Shown here: piece after piece, positions 53,003 through 61,044 of the stretch | Numbering within the stretch: position 1 is the first letter of the stretch | How the letters are laid out: the number at the start of each line of letters is the position of its first letter | Assembly: GCA_044225675.1 (NCBI GenBank) | Contig: JBGAIH010000019.1 | Location: 1 to 64,000 of the forward strand | DNA length: 64,000 nt | DNA from: JACMQX01 sp044225675 | GTDB taxonomy: Bacteria > Pseudomonadota > Gammaproteobacteria > Burkholderiales > Burkholderiaceae_C | Direction: 5' to 3' | The notes under the pieces: model-generated | The model's database searches: none | Told to the model about the DNA's origin: nothing | Seen by the model: the letters and a program-made list of their open reading frames with translations, nothing else | Translations under genes and position numbers: made by a program

Positions 53003-53650
53003 TCAGAACTTGCCGTACTTCAGGTAGGCGTCCACCGGGTCCATCCCGCCGCGGATCGCGTCGCGCACCTTGTTCTCCACCTGCGCGACGGTCTCCGTGC
53101 GGGAGATCGCCTCCTCGGCCAGCGCCTGCGGCAGCACGATCACACCGTCGCGATCACCCAGCAGGTAGTCGCCGGTGCGGACGGTGACCGTGCCGATGGT
53201 CAGGGGCTCGCCGAAGCCGAAGGGCATCCAGCGCGCCGCGATGTCGGACGGCGTGAAGAACGTGTGGAACACCGGAAATTTCTGCTCCAGGATGAAGTCG
53301 GTGTCGCGGCAGCCGCCGTCCACCACATAGCCCAGCACGCCCTTGTTCTTGAGCGTCTCGGCCGACAGCTCGCCCATCAGCGCCACTTCCTGGTTGTGCG
53401 GCTGGCAGACCACCACATGGCCCGAGGGCGCGCGCGACAGCAGGGTGGTCCATCCCACGAGCGTGTCGTGCGCGCTGCGCGTGCGGTCGATGTGGCCGGA
53501 CACCGTCCACACCGGCCCCGCCAGCTTGAGCGCCGGATCGAGCGGCCGCAGCGCGTGCGGGAGCACGCAGTTGTCGTGACCCATGGCGCGCAGCACGTCG
53601 TGGACGGCGCCGGTGTAGCAGCGCGCCAGGCGCGCGGTCAGATCGGTCAT
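53003..53650 (-). CDS. RraA-like / HMG-aldolase family protein
   Basis: 215 residues. RraA fold: GELSAETLKNKGVLGYVVDGG (in part AETLKNKGVLGYVVDGG) with CRDTD, the Arg-Asp pair of the metal/oxyacid site used by 4-hydroxy-4-methyl-2-oxoglutarate aldolases, and GDRDGVIVLPQ. It could be an aldolase/oxaloacetate decarboxylase or a non-catalytic relative. No aromatic meta-cleavage genes adjoin it, so the substrate is open. Confidence 0.8.
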   Translation of the reverse strand: MTDLTARLARCYTGAVHDVLRAMGHDNCVLPHALRPLDPALKLAGPVWTVSGHIDRTRSAHDTLVGWTTLLSRAPSGHVVVCQPHNQEVALMGELSAETLKNKGVLGYVVDGGCRDTDFILEQKFPVFHTFFTPSDIAARWMPFGFGEPLTIGTVTVRTGDYLLGDRDGVIVLPQALAEEAISRTETVAQVENKVRDAIRGGMDPVDAYLKYGKF

Positions 53651-53775
53651 GGTCGTGTCTCCTCGTCAGGTCGGGCGCTCTGCGGCGCCTCCATGTGCTT
53701 GCATCCTGTGCGCGGGCCTGCGGAGCCGGGCTCCATCAGGCCTGCAGCTTCCAGCAATCTGCCGCGATACCCGCT

Positions 53776-55317
53776 TCAGGCGGCCTGCGCCAGCACCGGG
53801 CCCAGACCGAGCCGCTCAGGCGACAGGTACTGCTGGCGGTAGATCTCGAACGGCATGGTGTCGGCCGCTTCGATGCGCCGCTGCTCCTCCACGGACTGCC
53901 GTGCCAGAGCGTCGAAGCGCTCGGCCAGCGCCTGCGACCAGGGCAGCGCCAGCAGCTCGGCGCGGGTCTGCTCGGAGCGCGCGCGGGAGAACGCAACGAA
54001 GGAGTTGTCATGCTCGGCGCGCATCGCGGCGAGCACGCGGGCAGAAGGCGCCAGGTCGGGGTTGTTCAGCACCGCCGTGGCGCGGGCCAGCGCAGCGCTG
54101 TAGTCGTGCGTGCCATGGGCAGCATCGAGCGCGGCCGCCAGGGGCGCGCACTCTTCGACGATGCGCAGCCCGCATTCGACCAGCGGCAACTCGCGCCCGC
54201 CGCGCTCGATCAGCAGCCCGGGCTCGCGTCCGCGGGTGGCGGTCTTCTGCTGGTTGCGCCCGAGCGCCGCGATCTCCTGCGGCGTGTCGGGCGGGCTGTC
54301 GCTCACCAGGCAGTGCAGCAGGAAGACATCCAGAAAACGCATGGTCGACGCTTCGATGCCCACCGGCACGAAGGGGTCGAGGTCCATCAGCCGGACCTCC
54401 AGGTACTCGACGCCGCGCTCGCGCAGCGCATGCAGCGGACGCTCGCCGGGGAAGATCACGCGCTTGGGACGGATGGTGCTGTAGAACTCGTTCTCGATCT
54501 GCAGCAGCGTCGTGCCCAGCTGGTTGTAGTCGCCGCCGGGATTGATGATGCCCACCGCCTCGTAGGCCGGATAGGGTTCGGTCAGGGCCTTCTGCAGCGA
54601 GGCGCCATAGCCGTCCAGGCTGTTGTAGCTCACCGCCAGCGCCGATTGCGCATCGCTCTGGTAGCCCAGGCGGCCCATGCGCAGCGAGGTCGCATGCGGC
54701 ATGTAGCGCGTCCATTCGTTGAGCGACTGCAACTCGTGCTGGCGACCTTCGACGAAGCTGGCACAGACGGCCGGCGAGGCGCCGAACAGGTACAGCAGCA
54801 GGAAGGCGTTGCGGCGGAAGTTGCGGATCAGCGCGAAGTAGGCTTCGCTCGATACATCGGGCATCGACCAGTTGTAGTGGATGCCCGAGATCGTCTGCAT
54901 GCGCCGGCCATAGCGGTGGCCCAGGCCCATGCGATAGACGCTCTTGGCCCGGCCCACGTTGGACGAGCCGTAGCGGCCGATGGGAATCGTCTCGTCGGTC
55001 GGCAGGCCGCAGGGCATGCTCGACACCCACAGCATCTCGTCGCCGATGGCGCGGTAGGTGGCCTGGTGGATCTCGGTCAGCTCGCGCAGGCACTCCTGCG
55101 GGTCGGCGTGCACGCCGGTGATGAGTTCCACCTGCGACTCGCTGAAGTCGGTGGTGATGTGCGGGTGGGTCAGCGCCGAGCCCAGCGCCGCCGGATGCGG
55201 CGTGAGGGCCAGCTTGCCGGTTGCGAGCGAGCGCAGGCTTTCCTTCTCGATGCCGCGGCGGATGCCCTTCAGCCTCCGGGCTGAGAGCGCGTTGCGGCGT
55301 TCCTGCTCACTGCTCAT
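53776..55317 (-). CDS. gshA: glutamate-cysteine ligase
   Basis: 513 residues, proteobacterial GshA. It opens with LKGIRRGIEKESLR, has TDFSESQVELIT, the MPCGLPTDETIPIGRYG block, QTISGIHYNWS and EVRLMDLDPF. It makes gamma-glutamylcysteine for glutathione, which the gloA product in this window uses. Ribosome site GAGGAC precedes the ATG. It is transcribed alone. Confidence 0.95.
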   Translation of the reverse strand: MSSEQERRNALSARRLKGIRRGIEKESLRSLATGKLALTPHPAALGSALTHPHITTDFSESQVELITGVHADPQECLRELTEIHQATYRAIGDEMLWVSSMPCGLPTDETIPIGRYGSSNVGRAKSVYRMGLGHRYGRRMQTISGIHYNWSMPDVSSEAYFALIRNFRRNAFLLLYLFGASPAVCASFVEGRQHELQSLNEWTRYMPHATSLRMGRLGYQSDAQSALAVSYNSLDGYGASLQKALTEPYPAYEAVGIINPGGDYNQLGTTLLQIENEFYSTIRPKRVIFPGERPLHALRERGVEYLEVRLMDLDPFVPVGIEASTMRFLDVFLLHCLVSDSPPDTPQEIAALGRNQQKTATRGREPGLLIERGGRELPLVECGLRIVEECAPLAAALDAAHGTHDYSAALARATAVLNNPDLAPSARVLAAMRAEHDNSFVAFSRARSEQTRAELLALPWSQALAERFDALARQSVEEQRRIEAADTMPFEIYRQQYLSPERLGLGPVLAQAA

Positions 55318-55412
55318 GGATGTCCTCTGGTTTGACTCGGCTGAAAGTTAACACAGGCTGCCGATGTCTGCTCTGAGCCGGCTCAAGCACCGCCGCCGGG
55401 CGTGGTCGGTGC

Positions 55413-55437
55413 GCGGCCCGCCTGCAAGGCGGGCCGC
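55413..55437. other. 10-bp perfect inverted repeat between gshA and an SDR gene
   Basis: GCGGCCCGCC, loop TGCAA, GGCGGGCCGC, followed on the plus strand by AGTTTGTT. Both flanking genes run on the minus strand, where no T-run follows. It may act as a 3' stabiliser of the SDR mRNA or in a factor-dependent terminator. The rest of 55318-55501 contains only short TCAGGTTGCC-like direct repeats. Confidence 0.5.
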
Positions 55438-55501
55438 AGTTTGTTACTTGGGCGCTGCAGCCCGTTGCGGGCGTCAGGTTGCCGGCTTCAGGTTGCCTGC
55501 G

Positions 55502-56374
55502 TCAGGCGGCAGCCTGGGCCTTGCCGACTTCGTTGGCGCCCTGCGCCGCACCCGACTGCGGCACCAGGTCGCCTTCGCGTGCGGCGACCTCGGCCAGGCG
55601 CTGCGCCAGCAGCTCCGGCGTGCCGACCCCGGTGCCCAGATGCACCCCCTGCGTCAGCGTGATGTGCGCGGCCTCGAAGGTGCCGGCGCCCGCGCAGAGA
55701 ATGGCGCGGTTGGGTGCGTCGTCACTGGCCAGCACCAGCATCGCCGGCACCACGTACTCGGGCTGGAGGGCGTTGAGCACCTCCTCGGGCATCAGGCCGG
55801 CGGTCATGCGGGTGTAGGCCGTGGGAGCCAGGCAGTTGACGCGCACGTTGTGCTTGGCGCCTTCGAGCGACAGCGTCTGCATCAGCCCGACGAGCGCCAT
55901 CTTGGCCGCGCCGTAGTTCGACTGGCCGAAGTTGCCGTACAGGCCGGACGAGGACGTGGTCATGATGATGCGGCCGTACTTCTGGGCGATCATGGTGTCC
56001 CAGACGGCCTTGGTGCAGTGGACCGAACCCATGAGATGCACGTCCATCACCAGCCGGAAATCCGCCAGATCCATCTTGGCGAAGGTCTTGTCGCGCAGGA
56101 TGCCCGCGTTGTTGACCAGCACGTCGATGCGGCCCCAGGCATCGAGCGCCTGGCGCGCCATGGCCTGCACCGCGTCGAAGTCGGTGACCGAAGCCGCGTT
56201 CGCAAGCGCCTCGCCGCCGGCGCGGCGGATCTCCTCCACCACTGCGTCAGCGCCGCCCAGGTCGTTGACCAGCACTTTCGCGCCCCGCGCGGCCAGCTTG
56301 AGTGCGTGCTGCCGGCCCAGGCCGCCGCCCGCGCCCGTGACGATGGCCACACGGCCCTTGAAATCGATAGTCAT
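55502..56374 (-). CDS. SDR, MFE-2-type 3-hydroxyacyl-CoA dehydrogenase-like
   Basis: 290 residues. TGAGGGLGRQHALKLAARGAKVLVNDLGG (in part TGAGGGLGRQHA and KVLVNDLGG) is the pattern of the dehydrogenase domain of peroxisomal MFE-2/Hsd17b4 relatives; NNAGILRDKTFAKM, TTSSSGLYGNFGQSNYGAAKM (in part GLYGNFGQSNYGAAK) and a C-terminal tail also fit. It probably oxidises a 3-hydroxyacyl-CoA. No hydratase or thiolase adjoins it. Confidence 0.82.
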   Translation of the reverse strand: MTIDFKGRVAIVTGAGGGLGRQHALKLAARGAKVLVNDLGGADAVVEEIRRAGGEALANAASVTDFDAVQAMARQALDAWGRIDVLVNNAGILRDKTFAKMDLADFRLVMDVHLMGSVHCTKAVWDTMIAQKYGRIIMTTSSSGLYGNFGQSNYGAAKMALVGLMQTLSLEGAKHNVRVNCLAPTAYTRMTAGLMPEEVLNALQPEYVVPAMLVLASDDAPNRAILCAGAGTFEAAHITLTQGVHLGTGVGTPELLAQRLAEVAAREGDLVPQSGAAQGANEVGKAQAAA

Positions 56375-56489
56375 GGATGTACTGCTCTTCCTTGTCATGT
56401 AGGTGATCTGCGCCGGGCCGGCCGTTCTGCTAGCCTCGAAGCAACCGTCAACTGTAATTCACGCTGCGGTGCAACACGCGGCGCGCGCC

Positions 56490-57365
56490 ATGGAACTGAA
56501 TCTCGAGCCCGTCACCACACCTGTGCGTCCCGCCGCCACCGTCGTCATGCTGCGCGACGGCGACGCCGGGCTGGAGGTCTTCCTGCTCAAGCGCCACGGG
56601 CTGGCCGACGTGCTGGGCGGCGCCTACGTGTTCCCCGGCGGCAAGGTCGATCCGGCCGACGCCGAGCTGGACCTGCTCGCCCATCTGGACACACCCGCCG
56701 ACGGCCTGCCCGCGCGCCTGAACGAGTCCGGCATCGACGCGCGCACGGCAGCCGGCCTGCACGTGGCCGCGATCCGCGAAGCCTTCGAAGAATCGGGCGT
56801 GCTGTTTGCCGAAGGCGCCAGCGCCGACGTCGCACAACGCGCCAATGCCCTGCTGCGCGAAGGCCGCGCCTTCGCCGACGTGCTCGCGCGCCTGTCGCTG
56901 CGCCTGGGCGCCAGGCGCCTGCAGCCGTGGTCTCGCTGGATCACGCCGGTGATGCCCTCGGTCATGAACAAGCGCTTCGACACGCGATTCTTCGTGGCCG
57001 CCGTGCCGGACGGCCAGATCGCCGCGCACAACGACCGCGAGTCGACCGAAGGCGTCTGGCTCACGCCGCGTGCTGCGCTCGAACGCTACTGGGAACGGCA
57101 GATCGAGCTGGCCCCGCCGCAGATCATGAGCCTGGCGCATCTGGCACGCCATGGGGACGTGGGCAGCGTGCTGGATGCCGCGCGCCAGCGGCCGCCGCCG
57201 GTGATCCAGCCCGAGCCCTTCGACGAGAACGGCCTGCGCACCATCTGCTATCCGGGGGACGAGCGCCACTCCCTGCGCGAGCGTGCCCTGCCGGGCCCCA
57301 CGCGGCTGACCTACCGCGGCAAGCGCTTCGAGCCGGCCGGCGGCTTCGGTGACCTCTTTCTTTGA
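56490..57365 (+). CDS. Nudix hydrolase with split Nudix box (NUDT19/NUDT7-like)
   Basis: 291 residues from the ATG at 56490. The glycine part YVFPGGKVDPAD and the helix part AAIREAFEESGVLF are separated by about 45 residues, an arrangement known from NUDT19/RP2p-like proteins that act on CoA derivatives. It is followed directly by nudC, 23 bp downstream. Substrate inferred only from the arrangement. Confidence 0.8.
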   Translation: MELNLEPVTTPVRPAATVVMLRDGDAGLEVFLLKRHGLADVLGGAYVFPGGKVDPADAELDLLAHLDTPADGLPARLNESGIDARTAAGLHVAAIREAFEESGVLFAEGASADVAQRANALLREGRAFADVLARLSLRLGARRLQPWSRWITPVMPSVMNKRFDTRFFVAAVPDGQIAAHNDRESTEGVWLTPRAALERYWERQIELAPPQIMSLAHLARHGDVGSVLDAARQRPPPVIQPEPFDENGLRTICYPGDERHSLRERALPGPTRLTYRGKRFEPAGGFGDLFL

Positions 57366-57388
57366 CCCCTGCCGCCAGGCCGACTCCC

Positions 57389-58216
57389 ATGCTGCGCACC
57401 CCGCCCCATTTCACTCCCCTGCTCACACCGCAGGCCCATGACGAACCGCTGAGCTTCGTGTTCTGCGGCGACGAACTGCTGCTGCAGGAAACCGAGGTCG
57501 CTCTGCCGCACCCGATGGCGCTGCGGCTCACGGGCCTCAAGGACAGCCAGTTCCATCCCATCGGCCTGCTGGACGGCCGCTACTGCCGCGCGGCCTGGCT
57601 GCCACGCGACACGCCGGTGCCGCCCGCGCATCGCCTGAGCAAGCTGCGCCCGCTGTTCGGCGTGATGGACGAGCACCTGCTGGCCGTGGCGGGGCGCGCC
57701 TGGCAGGTGGCCGAATGGGCGCGCACCCATGTGTTCTGCGGGGTCTGCGCGACCCCGACCGTCCACGTTCCGGGCGAGCGCTGCGTCAAGTGCCCGGCCT
57801 GCGGCATGGTGGCGTATCCGCGCATCTCGCCGGCCATGATGGTGCTGATCCGCCGGGGCGACGCGATCCTGCTGGCACGGCACCACAGCTCGCCGGCCCG
57901 CTTCTTCACCGCCCTCGCGGGCTTCGTGGAGTCGGGCGAGTCGATCGAGGAGGCGGTGCACCGCGAGGTGCAGGAAGAGGTGGGCCTGCGGGTGCGCGAC
58001 CTGCGCTACTTCGGCAGCCAGCCCTGGCCCTTTCCCCATTCGCTGATGATCGCCTTCACCGCCGAGTACGACAGCGGCGAGATCAGGGTCGACGAGAACG
58101 AGATCGCCGAGGCACGCTGGTTCGGCCCGCAGGACGAGCTGCCGCGCACGCCGCCTCTGGGCCTGTCGATTGCCGGCCACCTGATCCACGCCCATCTGCC
58201 CGGATTGCGCCGCTGA
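57389..58216 (+). CDS. nudC: NAD+/NADH pyrophosphatase NudC
   Basis: 275 residues from the ATG at 57389. Zinc ribbon FCGVCATP...CVKCPACG (four Cys), Nudix box GFVESGESIEEAVHREVQEE followed by VGL, and the NudC signature SQPWPFPHSLM. It cleaves NADH and removes NAD caps from RNA by family knowledge. The C-terminal stop sits in the first copy of a 20-bp repeat. Confidence 0.93.
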   Translation: MLRTPPHFTPLLTPQAHDEPLSFVFCGDELLLQETEVALPHPMALRLTGLKDSQFHPIGLLDGRYCRAAWLPRDTPVPPAHRLSKLRPLFGVMDEHLLAVAGRAWQVAEWARTHVFCGVCATPTVHVPGERCVKCPACGMVAYPRISPAMMVLIRRGDAILLARHHSSPARFFTALAGFVESGESIEEAVHREVQEEVGLRVRDLRYFGSQPWPFPHSLMIAFTAEYDSGEIRVDENEIAEARWFGPQDELPRTPPLGLSIAGHLIHAHLPGLRR

Positions 58217-58260
58217 TGCCCCCATTGCGCAGTTGATGTCCGGATTGCGCCGCTGACGGT
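58201..58260. repeat. three imperfect 20-bp repeats over the nudC stop
   Basis: CGGATTGCGCCGCTGATGCC, CCCATTGCGCAGTTGATGTC and CGGATTGCGCCGCTGACGGT in direct succession from 58201. The first encodes the last residues and stop of nudC; the others are non-coding copies that each keep a TGA. Confidence 0.75.
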
Positions 58261-58306
58261 CGCCGGACGCTTCCGCCAGGCGCCCCGCCTCTTGCGGGGG
58301 CCCGGA

Positions 58307-58335
58307 TTGGCACGCCGCTGCAATTACGATATAGT
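58307..58335 (+). promoter_or_regulatory. near-consensus sigma-70 promoter of the oxygenation operon
   Basis: TTGGCA (58307-58312), 17-bp spacer, TATAGT (58330-58335); each hexamer differs from consensus at one base. GTAA-N5-TTAC (58334-58346) follows the -10 and could be an operator half-pair. A CCCCGC-CTCTT-GCGGGG hairpin lies just upstream. Confidence 0.7.
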
Positions 58336-58369
58336 AAACGCATTACGGATTGTTGAACCGGAGACTTCC

Positions 58370-58996
58370 ATGGCCGCCCTTCCCAAAGAGATCGCCCTGC
58401 TGCCCGCCCCGCCGCAGATCCAGCAGCTCCACCACTACGCCTACCGGGCCAGGGACGCGGAAGAAACGCGCCACTTCTACGAGGACATCCTGGGTCTGCC
58501 GCTCTACCACATCATCCAGAGCGACTACGTGCCCAGCACCGGCGAATACTGCCCCTACACCCACTTCTTCTTCCGCCTGCAGGACGGCTCGTTCATCGCC
58601 TTCTTCGATCTGGGCAACGACGAGGCGGCGCAACCGTCGCCCAACACGCCCCTGTGGGTCAACCATGTCTCGTTCCGCGTCAATTCCGTGCAGGACCTCG
58701 AAGACATGAAGGCACGGCTGCAGGCGCACGGCGTGGAAGTGCTGGGCGTCACCGATCACCACATCTTCAAGAGCATCTATTTCTTCGACCCCAACGGCGT
58801 GCGGCTCGAACTGACGGCCCAGCTGGCCGACGAGTTCCAGATGATGCAGGACAGCAAGACCGCGCACGTCCGCCTGAACGAGTGGACGAGCCGCAAGGAG
58901 CAATGGCGCCGGGACCGCGCTGCCGGCAAGGTGGCCGAGCCGCTCAAGCCGCAGCAGAACGACAGGCCCGAATTCGCCCCTCCCGCAAAGGCCTGA
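58370..58996 (+). CDS. VOC-family protein (glyoxalase/extradiol dioxygenase fold)
   Basis: 208 residues from the ATG at 58370 (CCGGAG upstream). Two VOC modules with candidate metal ligands: His in QLHHYAYRA, His in LWVNHVSFRV and Glu in GVRLELTAQ. An extra C-terminal segment of about 50 residues is polar. First gene of an operon with an FAD monooxygenase, 5 bp upstream of it. A ring-cleavage or isomerase step is plausible but unproven. Confidence 0.83.
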   Translation: MAALPKEIALLPAPPQIQQLHHYAYRARDAEETRHFYEDILGLPLYHIIQSDYVPSTGEYCPYTHFFFRLQDGSFIAFFDLGNDEAAQPSPNTPLWVNHVSFRVNSVQDLEDMKARLQAHGVEVLGVTDHHIFKSIYFFDPNGVRLELTAQLADEFQMMQDSKTAHVRLNEWTSRKEQWRRDRAAGKVAEPLKPQQNDRPEFAPPAKA

Positions 58997-59001
58997 GCCC
59001 C

Positions 59002-60732
59002 ATGCCGGCAGCCGCGCAAGGCAGTTACGCGCCCACTGCCACCACCAACCACTACGAGTTCACCCAGGGCAGCGGCTACGTGCTGCCCGAGTACCCGTTT
59101 GTCGAGCCGCCGGAAGTCCGCTCCGGCGAGGTCTCGCGCCACCCGATCGTCATCGTCGGCGGAGGGATCACCGGCCTGACGATGGCCTGCGCGCTCGCGC
59201 GCCACGGCGTGCGCGCCGTCCTGCTGGACGAGGACAACACCGTGGGCGTGAAGGGCGCTTCGTCCCGCGGCATCTGCTACACACAGAAGTCGCTCGAGAT
59301 CTTCCAGCGGCTGGGTGTGTACGCGCCGATCGCCGCCAAGGGCATCCAGTGGAGCGTCGGGCGCACCTTCGCGGGCCAGGACGAGGTCTATTCCTTCGAC
59401 CTGCGCCAGCAAAGCGCCTTCAACCTGTCGACCCAGCCGCCCTTCATCAACATCCAGCAGTTCTACATCGAAGCCTTTCTGGTGGACCGCATCCGCGAGC
59501 TGGGCGGCGTCGAGCTGCGCTGGCAGAACCGCGTCACCGCCTTCAGCCAGGACGAGTCCTGCGCGACGCTCACCATCGACACGCCCGCGGGCAGCTACCG
59601 TCTGCAGGCCGATCACGTGGTGGACGCCACGGGATCGCACAGTCCGTTTCGCACCTGGTGCCAGGCCTCGGTCACCGCCCGGAAGGGCGATGACCGCTGG
59701 TGCATCGCCGACGTGCGCTTCAGCAAGCGGCCGCCTGTCGAGCGGCACACCTGGATCGAGGCGCCCTTCAACGAGAACCGCGCGGTCTGGCAGCACCTGA
59801 TGGGCGACGACGTGTGGCGCATCGACTACCAGATGGCTCCGGACGCCGATCCGGCCTGGGTCAGCCGCGAGGACGTGGTGCGCGAGCGCCTGCAGCGCCA
59901 GTTCGGCGACGACGTGGGCGTGGAGATCGTCTGGGTCGGCCCGTACGCCTACCGCAGCGAATGCATCGACCGCATGCGCCACGGTCACGTGTTCTTCATG
60001 GGGGATTCGGCCAAGGTGGTCAGCCCCTTCGGCGCGCGCGGCGGCAATACCGGCATCGCCGATGCCGACAACCTGGCCTGGAAGCTCGCTGCCGTCACCC
60101 GGGGCCTGGCTGGCCCGCGCCTGCTCGACAGCTACCACGAAGAGCGCCACGAGGCCGCGCAGCAGAACGTGATGGTGACCAACCGCACGGCGCGCTTCCT
60201 GCGCCCGGCCCACGGCATGGAGCGCACCTTCCGCACCGCCGCGCTCGGCCTGGCGCGCGAGTTCGCTTTTGCGCGCCAGCTCGTCAACACCGGGCGCATG
60301 GCGGTCGCCAATCCCTACAGCCGCTCCAGCGCCTGCAGCTATGCCGACACACGTGCAGGCGCCGGCCAGTCCGTGCAGAACGTGGCCTTCGCCTGGGCCG
60401 ACGGTTCGGCCGGCGTGGTGAACGACCTCCTGCTGTGGGCCGGTGGCGGCCTGCTGGTGCTGGCCTTCGGCGACCTGTCGGCCACGGCGCTGCAGCGGCT
60501 GGCCGCGCTGTCGGCCGGCGCGCCGGTGCGCTGCGTGCAGGTGCTCGATGCCGACGCCCACCCGCAGGCCCGCGAGCATGTGCGTGACCCCAAGGGCCAC
60601 CTCCAGGGAGCCTGCCACGTGTTCGGCCACGCCTGGGCCCTGCTGCGTCCGGATGGCTATCTGGCCGCCAGTGGCGAGCAGATCGACGGCCGGCTCGTGC
60701 ATGCGGTCGAAAAATCCCTCGGCCTTCGCTGA
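59002..60732 (+). CDS. FAD-dependent aromatic-type monooxygenase
   Basis: 576 residues, group A flavoprotein hydroxylase. Dinucleotide loop IVIVGGGITGLTMACALA, middle motif VVDATGSHSPFR (the usual DG motif, changed to D-A-T-G), and the FAD ribityl motif GDSAKVVSPFGARGGNTGIA followed by DADNLAWKL. The last 100 residues form a thioredoxin-like domain as in phenol hydroxylase relatives. An N-terminal extension of about 45 residues precedes the FAD loop. It probably hydroxylates a phenolic or heteroaromatic acid. Confidence 0.87.
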   Translation: MPAAAQGSYAPTATTNHYEFTQGSGYVLPEYPFVEPPEVRSGEVSRHPIVIVGGGITGLTMACALARHGVRAVLLDEDNTVGVKGASSRGICYTQKSLEIFQRLGVYAPIAAKGIQWSVGRTFAGQDEVYSFDLRQQSAFNLSTQPPFINIQQFYIEAFLVDRIRELGGVELRWQNRVTAFSQDESCATLTIDTPAGSYRLQADHVVDATGSHSPFRTWCQASVTARKGDDRWCIADVRFSKRPPVERHTWIEAPFNENRAVWQHLMGDDVWRIDYQMAPDADPAWVSREDVVRERLQRQFGDDVGVEIVWVGPYAYRSECIDRMRHGHVFFMGDSAKVVSPFGARGGNTGIADADNLAWKLAAVTRGLAGPRLLDSYHEERHEAAQQNVMVTNRTARFLRPAHGMERTFRTAALGLAREFAFARQLVNTGRMAVANPYSRSSACSYADTRAGAGQSVQNVAFAWADGSAGVVNDLLLWAGGGLLVLAFGDLSATALQRLAALSAGAPVRCVQVLDADAHPQAREHVRDPKGHLQGACHVFGHAWALLRPDGYLAASGEQIDGRLVHAVEKSLGLR

Positions 60733-60752
60733 GCGCCCCAGGAGCCGACACC

Positions 60753-60941
60753 ATGAAGACCACCCTCCACCTGCAGGACGCCGACGCCTTCTACGAGCAG
60801 CTGCTCGACGCCCACGCCGGCCTCAACCGGGAACAGTCCGAGCTGCTCAACGCCCGCCTGATCCTGCTGCTGGCCAACCAGGTCGGCGACGCGCGCGTCC
60901 TGCAGGACTGCATCGCGGCCGCGCGCCAGCACGTCGAATGA
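60753..60941 (+). CDS. DUF2783 small protein
   Basis: 62 residues with AGGAG upstream. The sequence DADAFYEQLLDAHAGLNREQ and the LLLANQVGD block match DUF2783, a small helical family that recurs next to FAD monooxygenases of this type. It may be a partner or regulator of the hydroxylase. Function not established. Confidence 0.8.
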   Translation: MKTTLHLQDADAFYEQLLDAHAGLNREQSELLNARLILLLANQVGDARVLQDCIAAARQHVE

Positions 60942-60988
60942 GCCGGCACGTCGAATAAAATCGGCGGTTCCCCGCCAACTCCTTGCCA

Positions 60989-61012
60989 CGGCATCCTGCG
61001 GGATGCCGTTTT
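60989..61012 (+). terminator. probable intrinsic terminator before valS
   Basis: CGGCATCC, loop TGCG, GGATGCCG, then TTTTGC: an 8-bp perfect stem with a short U-tract, 48 bp after the DUF2783 stop. A small GGCGG-TTC-CCGCC hairpin lies just upstream. It would end the oxygenation operon or act as a leader terminator for valS. Confidence 0.6.
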
Positions 61013-61044
61013 GCTTCCCGCATGCCCGCGGATCCACACACGCC

